From NCBI GenBank assembly GCA_035527275.1, contig DATLBA010000099.1, positions 1 to 45,960 of the forward strand: 45,960 nucleotides of DNA, written 5' to 3'. Source of the stretch: DATLBA01 sp035527275. Its GTDB lineage: Bacteria; Planctomycetota; Phycisphaerae; FEN-1346. Made by a program: the position numbers and the translations under genes. Position 1 is the stretch's first letter, and the number at the start of each line of letters is the position of its first letter. The notes below the pieces were generated by a model. The model saw only the letters and a program-made list of their open reading frames with translations. It searched no databases and was not told the origin of the DNA. This document shows positions 32,269 to 40,760 of the stretch, one piece after another.

Positions 32269-34359
32269 TTATGATGCCTCATCATCCAGAAAGTACCGCA
32301 TTGGGGCCTTTTTGAATTCGGTCACGGAGAAAAGGACGTCATGGTCCGTCAAGTTGTGTTCCTCGGCCATGCCGGACACCAGGGCGAGGACTTCGTCCTC
32401 CGTGCAGCCGTGGACCATGGCGTAGAGGTTGTAGGGAAAGTCGGGAAGCGGCGGGCGCCGGTAGCAGTGCGTGATCTCGGGACGCTCGGCCAGGCGCCGG
32501 CCTATGGCGTCGATGCGCTCCGGCGGGACGTTGAAGACCGCCATGCCGTTTGCCCTGAATCCCAATCGCTGATGGTCAACGACCGCGCCGAAGCGGCGAA
32601 TGACGCCGGAATCGAGCCAGTCGTGAACCTGCCGCAAGACCTCGCCGACGGACCAACCCACCTCTTCCGCGACCCGCGCAAACGGTTCGGGCTCAAACGC
32701 AAGGCCGCCTTGGAGAAGGCGAGTGAGGTGCTTTTGCTCATCATCGAGTGCGACGGGCGCGCCGGGGGACGCCGGCGTGGCCGTCGTGGAGGCGTCACGG
32801 CTTGGTGGGCCAAAGAGCACGCGAATCTTGTAAACAGCCAGGGCGGGGAGGCTGCGAAACTCGAGGCCCGTTTCCCGGCCGAGGGCCGCCAGCGCCCGCT
32901 CGATCCCCTCTTCCGGGCGGGCCGTCAGCGTGAACCAGAGGTTGTAAGGGTGCCGCCGCTCGTAGTTGTGGGTGACGCCCGGAAGTCGGCTCACCTGTTG
33001 GGCGATTTCCCTGAGCCGTTCGGCGGGCGCGCTGGCCGCAACCAATGTCGAAGTGTAGCCGAGGCGGCGCGAGTCAAAGATGGGTCCGATGCGCTTGATA
33101 AATCCGGAATCCACCAGCCGGTGAACCCGAGCAAGGCACTCCTGCGGCGCGACGCTGAGGCGCGCGGCCAAAACCTCGAATGGGCGCGCGGCAACGGGAA
33201 AATCTGTTTGGATGAATGTCAGAATGGTTCCGTCGAGTTTGTCCGGGTTGCTCAGGGGGGTTGGGTTTTGGGGCGGCGAAACGCCGCGCCTCGGTTGGTA
33301 GATGCAGAACGGTTCTTCCGAGAGATAGTCGCCGGTCATCGCGTAGGCGCGCGCCCTGCATCCCCCGCAGACGGCGTTATACTCGCAGCGCCCGCAACGG
33401 CCGCCGTAGGCCCCCACGTCGCGCACCCGCCGGAAGACGTCGGACGTCTCCCAGATTTTTCGCAGGTCGAAGTTCTCCCGCCGCAGGTCGCCGCATTCAA
33501 CGTCCAGGAAACCGCAAATCTGGACCTTTCCGCGGTGAGAGACGAAGGCGAAGGATTTGCCTCCCATGCATCCTGCATCGGCGGGCGGCTCGGGATCGCC
33601 CGGACGGCGTCGCTCGCGGAGGATGCGCTGGAACTGCGGCGCACACGTCACGCGGATGCCCGTATCCCATCGTCCGCGCTGGTCGGCGAGCCAGGTGAGC
33701 GTTTCTTCATACTGGTCGGCGGAGAGTTCTTCGTCGGCAAGTTGGCGGCCGTGCCCCGTCGGCACAAAGAGGAACGGATTATAGACCGAGGCGCCCAGCG
33801 AGACCGCCAACTCCAGAATGGCGGGCACCTCGTCCACGTTGTGCCGCGCGACGGTCGTGTTGATTTGAAACGCCAGGCCGGCTCGCTTGGCCGCCTCGAT
33901 GCCGCCAACGGCTGCCTCAAACGCGCCGGGCACTCCGCGGATGGCATCGTGCGACTCGGCCGAGGCGCCGTCGAGCGAAATTGAAATGTGCCGGATGCCG
34001 ACGGCGGCCATCCGCTCCGCCGCTCGCCACGTCGAGTCGCCTGTGGAGACCCGCTCGTCCAGCGCCGTGCCGCACGTTGCCAGCGCGACGGGCAGGCCGA
34101 GGTCCCTCGCGTGGGCGGCGAGGTCGAAAATGTCGGGCCGAAGCAGCGGCTCCCCGCCGGTCAGGATAATGATGGGCCGCGCGAACGACGCGACATTCTC
34201 AAGCAGTCGAAAGCCTTCTTCGGTTGTCAGATCGTCGGAGTCCCGTGTCGGCCGGGAAGCGGCGCGGCAATGTTTGCACGCCATTCGGCACGCGCGGGTG
34301 ACCTCCCAGGCAATAAGCCGGGGGATGTAGCGGCGGATGTTGCCCTCTTCGCCCGTCAC
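32269..34359 (-). CDS. AhbD-AhbA-AhbB fusion: heme synthase plus siroheme decarboxylase
   Basis: 696 residues with three modules. Residues 1-360 are AhbD, a radical SAM enzyme that converts Fe-coproporphyrin III to heme: radical SAM cysteines C24, C28, C31 (CRMACKHC), LTGGEPLLRPDIF, ISISLDGAS, and auxiliary-cluster cysteines RCGRCEYNAVCGGC (322-334) plus C352. Residues about 371-520 are AhbA-like, with an Lrp/AsnC-type helix-turn-helix and THNYERRHPYNLWFTL. Residues about 536-696 are AhbB-like, with HCYRRPPLPDFPYNLY. AhbA and AhbB together decarboxylate siroheme. So the second and fourth steps from uroporphyrinogen are one polypeptide. The start is GTG at 34359, overlapping ahbC as GTGA; a frame up to 34479 would lie inside ahbC. 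Confidence 0.92.
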   Translation of the reverse strand: MTGEEGNIRRYIPRLIAWEVTRACRMACKHCRAASRPTRDSDDLTTEEGFRLLENVASFARPIIILTGGEPLLRPDIFDLAAHARDLGLPVALATCGTALDERVSTGDSTWRAAERMAAVGIRHISISLDGASAESHDAIRGVPGAFEAAVGGIEAAKRAGLAFQINTTVARHNVDEVPAILELAVSLGASVYNPFLFVPTGHGRQLADEELSADQYEETLTWLADQRGRWDTGIRVTCAPQFQRILRERRRPGDPEPPADAGCMGGKSFAFVSHRGKVQICGFLDVECGDLRRENFDLRKIWETSDVFRRVRDVGAYGGRCGRCEYNAVCGGCRARAYAMTGDYLSEEPFCIYQPRRGVSPPQNPTPLSNPDKLDGTILTFIQTDFPVAARPFEVLAARLSVAPQECLARVHRLVDSGFIKRIGPIFDSRRLGYTSTLVAASAPAERLREIAQQVSRLPGVTHNYERRHPYNLWFTLTARPEEGIERALAALGRETGLEFRSLPALAVYKIRVLFGPPSRDASTTATPASPGAPVALDDEQKHLTRLLQGGLAFEPEPFARVAEEVGWSVGEVLRQVHDWLDSGVIRRFGAVVDHQRLGFRANGMAVFNVPPERIDAIGRRLAERPEITHCYRRPPLPDFPYNLYAMVHGCTEDEVLALVSGMAEEHNLTDHDVLFSVTEFKKAPMRYFLDDEAS

Positions 34360-35570
34360 GGAATTGCCTCGGGGTTGGCTGCCACACCGATTTCCTCGTC
34401 CGTCAGGAAACAGGCCGGATCGGGCGCCCATAGGTCGCCGGTCACAGTCTCGGCTCGGACGCGGAAGTTTCCGCCGCATGCGTCGAGAAAGCGGCAGCGG
34501 GCGCAGCGGCCCTTTAGATGGGCCTGCCGGTTCCGCAGCGCATCGAGCAGAGGATGCGACCCGTCGGCCCAGATTTCCGAGAACGGCCGCTCGGTCACGT
34601 TCCCCAGCGACACGTGCCGCCAGAATTGGTCCGGGTGGACCGACCCATCCCAGCCGACCGCCGCAATGCGCGAACCGCTTGCGTTCCCGCCGTTCGCGCG
34701 GAGCAGGCGGAGCGCTTCCTCGGCCCGCGGGTGGTTTTCCCGGACCAGCCTCAGGTACAGGTATGGGCCGTCGGCGTGGTTGTCCACGGTGAGGACTTCC
34801 GGTGTGCGGCCTTCGGCGTAAAGGTCGGCGGTCCGGTCGATGATGCGGTCCACGGCGCGGCGCGTCCCTTCATGGTCCAGGTCCTCATGGATGAGGTGGC
34901 TTGCGCGGCCGGCGTAAACGAGATGGTAGAAACAGAGGCGCGGGATGTTTTCATCGCGCACGAGGCTGAAGATGTCGTCAATCTCGGCCGCGTTGTGCCG
35001 CATCATCGTAAAGCGCAGGCCGACTTTGATGCCGAGGTGGCGGCAGTGGCGGAGACCCGCCAGGGCGCGGTCGAAGGCGCCGTTGCACGCGCGGAACCGG
35101 TCGTTGGTTTCGCGCATTCCATCAAGCGAGATGCCGACGTACCGGGCGCCGGCGTCGCGCAGGCGCTCCGCGGCCCGCTCGTCGATGAGCGTCCCGTTGG
35201 TCGAAACGACGGGCCGGATGCCGAGCGCCGAGGCGCGTTCAATTAGAGTGAAGAGGTCCGGCCTGAGGAGCGGCTCCCCGCCGGAGAAGAGCACTGCCGG
35301 CGCGCCGAACTGTGCAAGGTCCTCGAGCATGGCGAGGCCGGCCTCGGTTGAGACTTCGCCCGTATCGGTCGCATACGAGGTCTCCGTGTCGGAATTGGCC
35401 GACGTCGCGTAGCAGTGAACGCACCGCAGGTTGCACGCCCGAGTACAGTTCCAGACCACGACGGGTTTCGGGGCGGCGGGCGCAGCGGACGGTCCTTCGC
35501 CGTCTGCGCCGTAGCGTAGCGCGTCCGACGCTTCTTCGGCGCCGCAATAGAGTTTCGATATCCCAATCAC
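34356..35570 (-). CDS. ahbC: AhbC, Fe-coproporphyrin III synthase (radical SAM)
   Basis: 404 residues. AhbC removes the acetate side chains of 12,18-didecarboxysiroheme to give Fe-coproporphyrin III. The N-terminus VIGISKLYCG ... DALRYG is diagnostic for AhbC. Radical SAM cysteines are C46, C50 and C53 (CNLRCVHC), followed by LFSGGEPLLRPDLF and GISLDG. A SPASM-type C-terminus has CARCRFLDACGG and a late cysteine. The start is GTG at 35570, in a GTGA overlap with the cobA-hemD stop; the longer frame to 36008 lies inside that gene and is rejected. Confidence 0.94.
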   Translation of the reverse strand: MIGISKLYCGAEEASDALRYGADGEGPSAAPAAPKPVVVWNCTRACNLRCVHCYATSANSDTETSYATDTGEVSTEAGLAMLEDLAQFGAPAVLFSGGEPLLRPDLFTLIERASALGIRPVVSTNGTLIDERAAERLRDAGARYVGISLDGMRETNDRFRACNGAFDRALAGLRHCRHLGIKVGLRFTMMRHNAAEIDDIFSLVRDENIPRLCFYHLVYAGRASHLIHEDLDHEGTRRAVDRIIDRTADLYAEGRTPEVLTVDNHADGPYLYLRLVRENHPRAEEALRLLRANGGNASGSRIAAVGWDGSVHPDQFWRHVSLGNVTERPFSEIWADGSHPLLDALRNRQAHLKGRCARCRFLDACGGNFRVRAETVTGDLWAPDPACFLTDEEIGVAANPEAIP

Positions 35571-37090
35571 GTTTGCGAGGCTCTTTCGTAGGTTGCGATT
35601 GTTTCGGCGAGCCCGGCGATGGTGTGCGGTTCGGCCTCGACCGCCGGTTCTAGCCCCAACTCGCGCAGCGTCGCCGCGGTCGTCGGCCCGATGCTGGCCG
35701 TTCGCACGCGCGACCGGCGCACCGTTTCGGGGGCGACGGCTTCGAAGAAACTCCGCACCGTCGACGAACTTGTGAATGTCAGCCAATCGATTTCGTCGCG
35801 CGCCAGCATCTCGGCCACCTCGCCGGCTGCGGAATTGTCCGCGACGGTGCGGTAAGCGGCCAATGCGGTCACCCGCGCGCCGCGTGCGCGGAGGTCCTCG
35901 GCCAATTTTTCCGGGGCGATGTCCGCTCGCGGGCAGAGGATGCGCGCGCCCTTCAGGTTTTCCCGTGCGGCCAAGGCCTCGACAAGGGCTTCGGCCGTAA
36001 AGACGCAAGGCTCCAGGTCGGCCTGCACGCCGAATCGGGCCAGCCGCTCGGCCGTCGCCGAACCGATGACGGCGATGCGGTTGGCCGAAAGGGCGCGGGT
36101 GTCGAGGCCTGCCTCCGCGAGCGCCCGGAAGAACGCTTCAACGCCGTTCGTGCTCGTTAGGACGATCCAATCGAAGGATCCGACCTCCTCGACGGCTTGC
36201 CTGAGCGGCGCCGGGTCCGCGGGTTCGATGCGGATTACGGGCGCTTCGATCACGCGTGCGCCCATCTCTTCCAGGCGGGCGGATAGTTCGGTTGCCTGGT
36301 GGTGTGGGCGGGTGACGACGATTCGCCGGCCGAAAAGCGGCCGTTTCTCAAACCAGGCCGCGCGTTCCCTCAAACGCACCACTTCGCCGACGAGAATCAC
36401 GGCGGGCGGTTTCAAGTCGGCCGACGCGGCCCGCTGGGGCAGCGTGGCGACGGTGGCGGTCAAGACGTCTTGGCGTGGCGTCGTGCCCCAGCGAATAGCG
36501 GCCGCCGGTGTGTCCGGCGCCAAACCGTGGTCCGTCAGTTTGCGGCAAATCTTGGCCAGGTTTCCCACGCCCATGTAAAAGACGAGGGTGCCTTTCCAGC
36601 GAGCGAGCGCTTCCCAATCGATGGCCGAGCCGCCTTTTTCCTCCGCCTCGTGGCCGGTGACAAAAGCGACCGCACTGGCGAGGCCGCGGTGGGTGACCGG
36701 TATCCCCGCGTAAGCCGCGGCGGCGACGGCGGCTGTGACGCCGGGCACAACCTCGAACTCGACTCCCGCGTCGGCCAGCGCGAGCGCCTCCTCCCCTCCC
36801 CGTCCGAAGACAAACGGGTCGCCGCCTTTCAATCGCACGACCGTCGCCCCGGCGCGGGCCCGCTCGACCAGCAGAGCGTTAATCTCGTCCTGCGACAGGG
36901 TGTGGTCGGCCGCCTGTTTGCCGGCGTAGATGCGCTCGGCGCGCTGCGGCGCCAGGTCCAGGAGGCGCGGCGAGACGAGGTGGTCGTACACGACCACGTC
37001 GGCGCGCGAGAGGCAGTCCCTGCCGCGAAGGGTCAAAAGGCCCGGGTCGCCGGGCCCGGCGCCGACCAGATAGACGCGTCCGTTGCTCAT
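35567..37090 (-). CDS. cobA-hemD: Uroporphyrinogen III C-methyltransferase / uroporphyrinogen III synthase fusion
   Basis: 507 residues. The first 245 are a SUMT (CobA/SirA type): VGAGPGDPGLLTLRG, RLKGGDPFVFGRGGEE and GIPVTHRGLASAVAFVTGH; it makes precorrin-2 with two SAM. The second half (about 255-507) is HemD, which cyclises hydroxymethylbilane to uroporphyrinogen III (GRRIVVTRP, LTSTNGVEAFF, TFTSSSTVRSFF). The fusion channels the intermediate toward siroheme. ATGA overlap with hemA and GTGA overlap with ahbC place it centrally in the operon. Precorrin-2 dehydrogenase/ferrochelatase is not in the window. Confidence 0.95.
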   Translation of the reverse strand: MSNGRVYLVGAGPGDPGLLTLRGRDCLSRADVVVYDHLVSPRLLDLAPQRAERIYAGKQAADHTLSQDEINALLVERARAGATVVRLKGGDPFVFGRGGEEALALADAGVEFEVVPGVTAAVAAAAYAGIPVTHRGLASAVAFVTGHEAEEKGGSAIDWEALARWKGTLVFYMGVGNLAKICRKLTDHGLAPDTPAAAIRWGTTPRQDVLTATVATLPQRAASADLKPPAVILVGEVVRLRERAAWFEKRPLFGRRIVVTRPHHQATELSARLEEMGARVIEAPVIRIEPADPAPLRQAVEEVGSFDWIVLTSTNGVEAFFRALAEAGLDTRALSANRIAVIGSATAERLARFGVQADLEPCVFTAEALVEALAARENLKGARILCPRADIAPEKLAEDLRARGARVTALAAYRTVADNSAAGEVAEMLARDEIDWLTFTSSSTVRSFFEAVAPETVRRSRVRTASIGPTTAATLRELGLEPAVEAEPHTIAGLAETIATYERASQT

Positions 37091-38550
37091 GAGCGGTCTC
37101 CATCGCTGCCGCTCTGAGGGATGTTCTCCGGCCCGGCGTCCAGGGCATCAAGGTTGAACATCCGTCGGACGGCCTCGACGGTGGCAAGCGTCTCGCTGAC
37201 TGGTTCCTCCTCGGACACGCGGCGAAGGAAGGTTATGGGGTCGTGCAGGATGCGACCGCAGACCGACTGCATGAATTGCTCGAGTTGCCGGCGGTCGGCG
37301 TCGCCGAACTGCCCACCATACTGTTCAATGAGGGCCTGTTGAAGGTCTGCAAAATGCTTCTGAAGCAGGCGGATCGTCGGCGCCACCTGGAGCGAATCCA
37401 CCCATTTGCTGAACGCGCGGACCTCCTCGGCGATGATTGCCTCGGCCCGCGGGATTTCCCTTCGCCGCTGCTCGAGGTTCTCGGCGACAATTCGTTCCAG
37501 GCCGTCGATATTGTAAAGATGGACGTTCGGAAGCGCTGAGAGTCGCGGGTCGGCGTCGCGCGGCACGGCGATGTCGATAATCACGACGGGGCGGCCGCTT
37601 TGCTTGAGCGGCTCGGCGAGCGCGTCGGCGTCCAGCACGATCTCCGGCGAGCCCGTTGACGAGATGACCAGGTCGGTGGCGGCGATGACGGCTGGAATAT
37701 CCTCAAGACTGATGGCTTCCGGTTGGAACCGGCCGGGCTCGGATTCGGCGGTGTCCGCCGGAGTGTCTCGGTCACTTGAGGCGCTGCGCAGAAGCGCGGG
37801 ACAGGCGATGGGCTCTTCGTCCGCGCCGTCGTCGGGGATGTCCTCGCCCCGGGGCGGGCGCCTCAGGTCGGCGGCCAATTTTTGAGCGCGCCGCAAAGTC
37901 CGGTTGGCGACGATGAGTCGGCCGGCGCCCGTGCGGAGGAGGGCTCGGGCCGCCAGTTCCGCGTTCTGGCCGGCGCCGACGAGGAGCACCGTCCTGCCCT
38001 CGATGGATGAAAGCACTCGGCGCGCGAGTTCCGTCGCGGCCTGGGCCACGCTTACCGAGCCCCGGCCCAAATCGGTTTCGGTCTGGACGCGCTTGCCCAC
38101 CCGGAACGCCCAGTGCAGGAGTTTGTTGAGGAAGAACCGCGCTGTCCGCCCCTCGACGGCCAGGCGGTAGGCATCCTTGACTTGGCCGAGGATCTGGTGC
38201 TCGCCGACGATCTGCGAGTCCAGCGACGCCGCCACGCGGAAGAGGTGCTCGACGGCGTCGAGGCCGTCGTAACGGTAGAAGAGGTTGGCTTCGCGTGGCG
38301 TGGCGGCTCCCTTGAGGCGGCCGATGTGGTCCGCCAGATAGGCCATCGGGTCCTCGGCATGTCGCGCGACGAAGTACACTTCGGTCCGGTTGCACGTGTC
38401 GAGGACCAGGGCCTCCTCGAAGACGTCTTCGGTGTGGATCGTTTTGAGAAGCCGCCGCAAAAGGTCAGACCCGAGGGCGAACCGTTCGCGCACCGCCACC
38501 GGCGCGGTCTCGTGGTTGAGTCCGATTACCGAAAACGCCCTTACCGGCAT
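37087..38550 (-). CDS. hemA: Glutamyl-tRNA reductase
   Basis: 487 residues. It reduces glutamyl-tRNA to glutamate-1-semialdehyde, the committed step of C5 tetrapyrrole synthesis. The N-terminus FSVIGLNHETAPVAVRE, catalytic C53 in LDTCNRTEVYF, and the NADPH loop VGAGQNAE are clear. Between the NADPH domain strands (after RRAQKLAADL) there is an acidic, low-complexity insertion of about 45 residues not usual for the family. The ATG at 38550 has GAGGCGG upstream; an alternative ATG at 38583 overlaps the predicted -10 box and is rejected. First gene of the hemA/cobA-hemD/ahbC/ahbD operon. Confidence 0.95.
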   Translation of the reverse strand: MPVRAFSVIGLNHETAPVAVRERFALGSDLLRRLLKTIHTEDVFEEALVLDTCNRTEVYFVARHAEDPMAYLADHIGRLKGAATPREANLFYRYDGLDAVEHLFRVAASLDSQIVGEHQILGQVKDAYRLAVEGRTARFFLNKLLHWAFRVGKRVQTETDLGRGSVSVAQAATELARRVLSSIEGRTVLLVGAGQNAELAARALLRTGAGRLIVANRTLRRAQKLAADLRRPPRGEDIPDDGADEEPIACPALLRSASSDRDTPADTAESEPGRFQPEAISLEDIPAVIAATDLVISSTGSPEIVLDADALAEPLKQSGRPVVIIDIAVPRDADPRLSALPNVHLYNIDGLERIVAENLEQRRREIPRAEAIIAEEVRAFSKWVDSLQVAPTIRLLQKHFADLQQALIEQYGGQFGDADRRQLEQFMQSVCGRILHDPITFLRRVSEEEPVSETLATVEAVRRMFNLDALDAGPENIPQSGSDGDRS

Positions 38551-38581
38551 GGTCTGCCGCCTCGCTGCAAGCCGAGCGGTC

Positions 38582-38587
38582 ATTATA
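38582..38587 (-). promoter_or_regulatory. -10 box of the hemA/ahb operon
   Basis: Minus-strand TATAAT (38587-38582), 31 bp before the chosen hemA ATG. Seventeen bases upstream is a weak TTCGCC. No Fnr-type or other operator was recognised. Confidence 0.45.
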
Positions 38588-38667
38588 TCAAACCCGGCGC
38601 GCGGGGCGAAGTCGCTTTGGCCGACCGGTTTTGGTAGGATACCGGCCGCGGGTCCGGCAGGGAGGCG

Positions 38668-39789
38668 GTGAGGGGCGTGAAACGCCTGCGTCAAATCTGG
38701 TTGTGGGCCCCGCTGGCGGCCATGGGTCTGCTGGCGGTCCTTTCGGTCGTCGGAGCGTTCCTGGGGGCCGAGCGGGCCGGGGTGATGTTCAACTCGCCGC
38801 CGCTTGTGGTCTTCTGGTTTCTGTTGGCGGCGCTGCTAGTCGCCTGTTTCTTCGTCTCAAGGGGGCTGCTTCGGTCCCCCGGCCTTCTGGCGATGCACCT
38901 CGGTTCGCTTGCGATTCTCGCCGGCGCGATGTGGGGATCGGACACGGGGCACCGGCTGGCCACGAAGGTGATCGGGCGGGAAAAGATTCCGCACGGCTAC
39001 ATGGTGATCGACGAAGGGACCGCGAATCACGTTCTCGTGGACGCCAAGGGGAGCCCCATCGGCGAACTCCCGTTTGATGTGCGGCTCGATGATTTTCGCA
39101 TCACCTATTATGCGGCGAAAGGTCCGTGGCTCCTTGGGCTGGGGGCGGTCCCGGGACGGGGCGAGCCGGAGGGTTTTGTGCGGGCGCGTTTTTTCGAGTG
39201 GAAAGAAGGGGAGGAGGCGGCGATTGGCGATACGCCGCTGCGTGTCCGCGTTCTTCAATATCTTCCACGCGCGCGGCCGGTGCTGGACGTTGAGGGCCGC
39301 ATCGTCGGCGCTCGGCCGGATGAAAAGAGCAACACGCCCGCCATGGAGGCGCTGGTTGCCTGGAACGACCGGCAGTTGCGGGGTTGGATCGTCGTCCCGG
39401 AGGGGGGGGAATATGGTGTGATGTCGCTTGCGCCGCTCCTGGGGGCGCTCGAAGGGGCGCCGGATCACCCTGAACTCGGACTGTATCTCGCCGAACCGCA
39501 AGGGATGCCGAAGGATTATTTCAGCGACCTCGCGGTTATCCGGGACGGGAAGGTTGTGGTGGAGAAGACGATCGAAGTGAACGATCCGCTCCACCGGGGT
39601 GGGTATCATTTCTACCAGGCGGATTACGACAAGGAACAGGAGGCCTACACGATTCTTGCAGTCCGGTCGGACTCGGGGTTGTGGGCGGTTTACGCAGGTT
39701 TCGTGCTGCTGGTCGTGGGGGCCTTCGTGCGTTTCTGGGCCGGGCGGGCCTGGGCAGGCCTTGGAAGGCGGGGCCGGCATGGCGTTTGA
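38668..39789 (+). CDS. resB: ResB-like cytochrome c maturation protein
   Basis: 373 residues: two or three N-terminal membrane helices (about 8-95), a long extracytoplasmic beta-rich region (about 100-325) and a last membrane helix (330-352). This matches the ResB/Ccs1 half of system II, which with CcsA exports heme and attaches it to CXXCH apocytochromes. VNDPLHRGGYHFYQADYD is the conserved ResB stretch before the last helix. Two GTG starts are possible: 38668, with GGAGG only 2 nt away, or 38677, with 11 nt spacing. Divergent from hemA and overlapping ccsA by 11 nt. Confidence 0.85.
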   Translation: MRGVKRLRQIWLWAPLAAMGLLAVLSVVGAFLGAERAGVMFNSPPLVVFWFLLAALLVACFFVSRGLLRSPGLLAMHLGSLAILAGAMWGSDTGHRLATKVIGREKIPHGYMVIDEGTANHVLVDAKGSPIGELPFDVRLDDFRITYYAAKGPWLLGLGAVPGRGEPEGFVRARFFEWKEGEEAAIGDTPLRVRVLQYLPRARPVLDVEGRIVGARPDEKSNTPAMEALVAWNDRQLRGWIVVPEGGEYGVMSLAPLLGALEGAPDHPELGLYLAEPQGMPKDYFSDLAVIRDGKVVVEKTIEVNDPLHRGGYHFYQADYDKEQEAYTILAVRSDSGLWAVYAGFVLLVVGAFVRFWAGRAWAGLGRRGRHGV

Positions 39790-40597
39790 GCCGAGCGCGG
39801 TGGGTGTCCTGATTCTGGCGGCGATGGCGCTCTATCTGGCGGCTTTCGTCACGCTGGTTGTCCGCGCTCGAACGGTCGGCCTGGGCCTCTTTGCCGTCGG
39901 TTTCGCTACGGCTGCGGCGGCCTTTGTCGCGCGGTGGGTCGAGGTCGGCCACGTCCCGATGCAAAACCTCTTTGAGGTGTTTCTTACGATGGCGATGCTT
40001 GTCTTGCCGGTGTCGCTTTTCTGTCGGCACGTGCTCAAGGTGCGCGCCGGTCCGTGGGATGCTATGATCGCCTGCCTCGTCGTTGTGCCGATGGTCTTGG
40101 GCGTCTTTTTCCCGGAGAAGTTCCCGAAGTTCACGTCGGAACCGCACCCGCTGATGCCGGCACTCCAGAGTTCCCTTTTTGGACCGCACGTCGCGTCGTA
40201 CCTGTTGGCCTACATCATTCTTGCTAAGGCCCTCGTGCAGGCTTTGGGGCGGCTGTTTGTGGGGGAAAGGCCCTCTGAAGAAGGGGTGGTTTCCTACGAG
40301 GCGGCCATCTATCGGACGGCGGCGTTCGGGTTTCCGTTCCTGACGCTGGGCCTGGTGCTGGGGGCGTGGTGGGGCAAACTGGCCTGGGGCGATTACTGGA
40401 ACTGGGACCCGAAGGAGCAGTGGTCGCTGGTCTCGTGGCTGGTGTTTCTTGGGTATTTCCATTTGCGCTCGGCTTGCGGCAAACGGTATCCGCGCCTCAC
40501 GTGTGCGCTGATTGTTTTAGGAGTGGTTTGCATCCTCATTACGCTTTTCTGGGCCAACCTCAGCCGTCTTTTTGAAGGCCTGCACTCGTACGCCTGA
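39779..40597 (+). CDS. ccsA: CcsA-like heme handling protein (system II cytochrome c assembly)
   Basis: 272-residue polytopic membrane protein. The heme-binding WWD signature is complete: AWWGKLAWGDYWNWDPKEQW. Histidines expected to ligand heme occur in GHVPMQNLFE, GPHVASYLL and YFHLRSACG. The ATG at 39779 lies inside the resB end, with GGAAGG upstream; starting at an earlier in-frame ATG (39599) would add a non-hydrophobic frame antisense in character to resB. Its 3' end runs into a tandem repeat. Confidence 0.93.
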   Translation: MAFEPSAVGVLILAAMALYLAAFVTLVVRARTVGLGLFAVGFATAAAAFVARWVEVGHVPMQNLFEVFLTMAMLVLPVSLFCRHVLKVRAGPWDAMIACLVVVPMVLGVFFPEKFPKFTSEPHPLMPALQSSLFGPHVASYLLAYIILAKALVQALGRLFVGERPSEEGVVSYEAAIYRTAAFGFPFLTLGLVLGAWWGKLAWGDYWNWDPKEQWSLVSWLVFLGYFHLRSACGKRYPRLTCALIVLGVVCILITLFWANLSRLFEGLHSYA

Positions 40598-40705
40598 AAT
40601 CGGCCTTTTTTTGCTTGCGGCGCACGGGGCGAAGTGATTAAGAAGTGAACGGGAAATCGGCGTTTTCGCTCGCGGCGCGCGGGTCGAAGTGGTTAAAGTG
40701 AACGG
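40596..40705. repeat. Two imperfect tandem repeats of about 55 bp with AAGTG boxes
   Basis: Unit 1 (40596-40652, 57 bp) and unit 2 (40653-40705, 53 bp) align along their whole length: both begin GAAATCGGC, have a T-run, then GCNNGCGGCGC, CGGGNCGAAGTG, TTAA and AGTGAACGG. Each unit holds two AAGTG boxes as a direct repeat 9-11 bp apart. The first unit starts on the last bases of ccsA. It lies just upstream of the oxidoreductase gene and may be an operator. Confidence 0.8.
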
Positions 40706-40760
40706 GCGGTCGAGCGCCGGCACAGGGTGGTCGGCGCCATTGGAAGAAAGGAAGCGCGGC

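Noticed and set aside
32341..33984. 547-codon plus-strand frame opposite the ahbD-ahbA-ahbB gene
   Set aside because: Shadow of a gene with strong radical SAM and AhbA/B motifs on the other strand; no ribosome site or recognisable protein.
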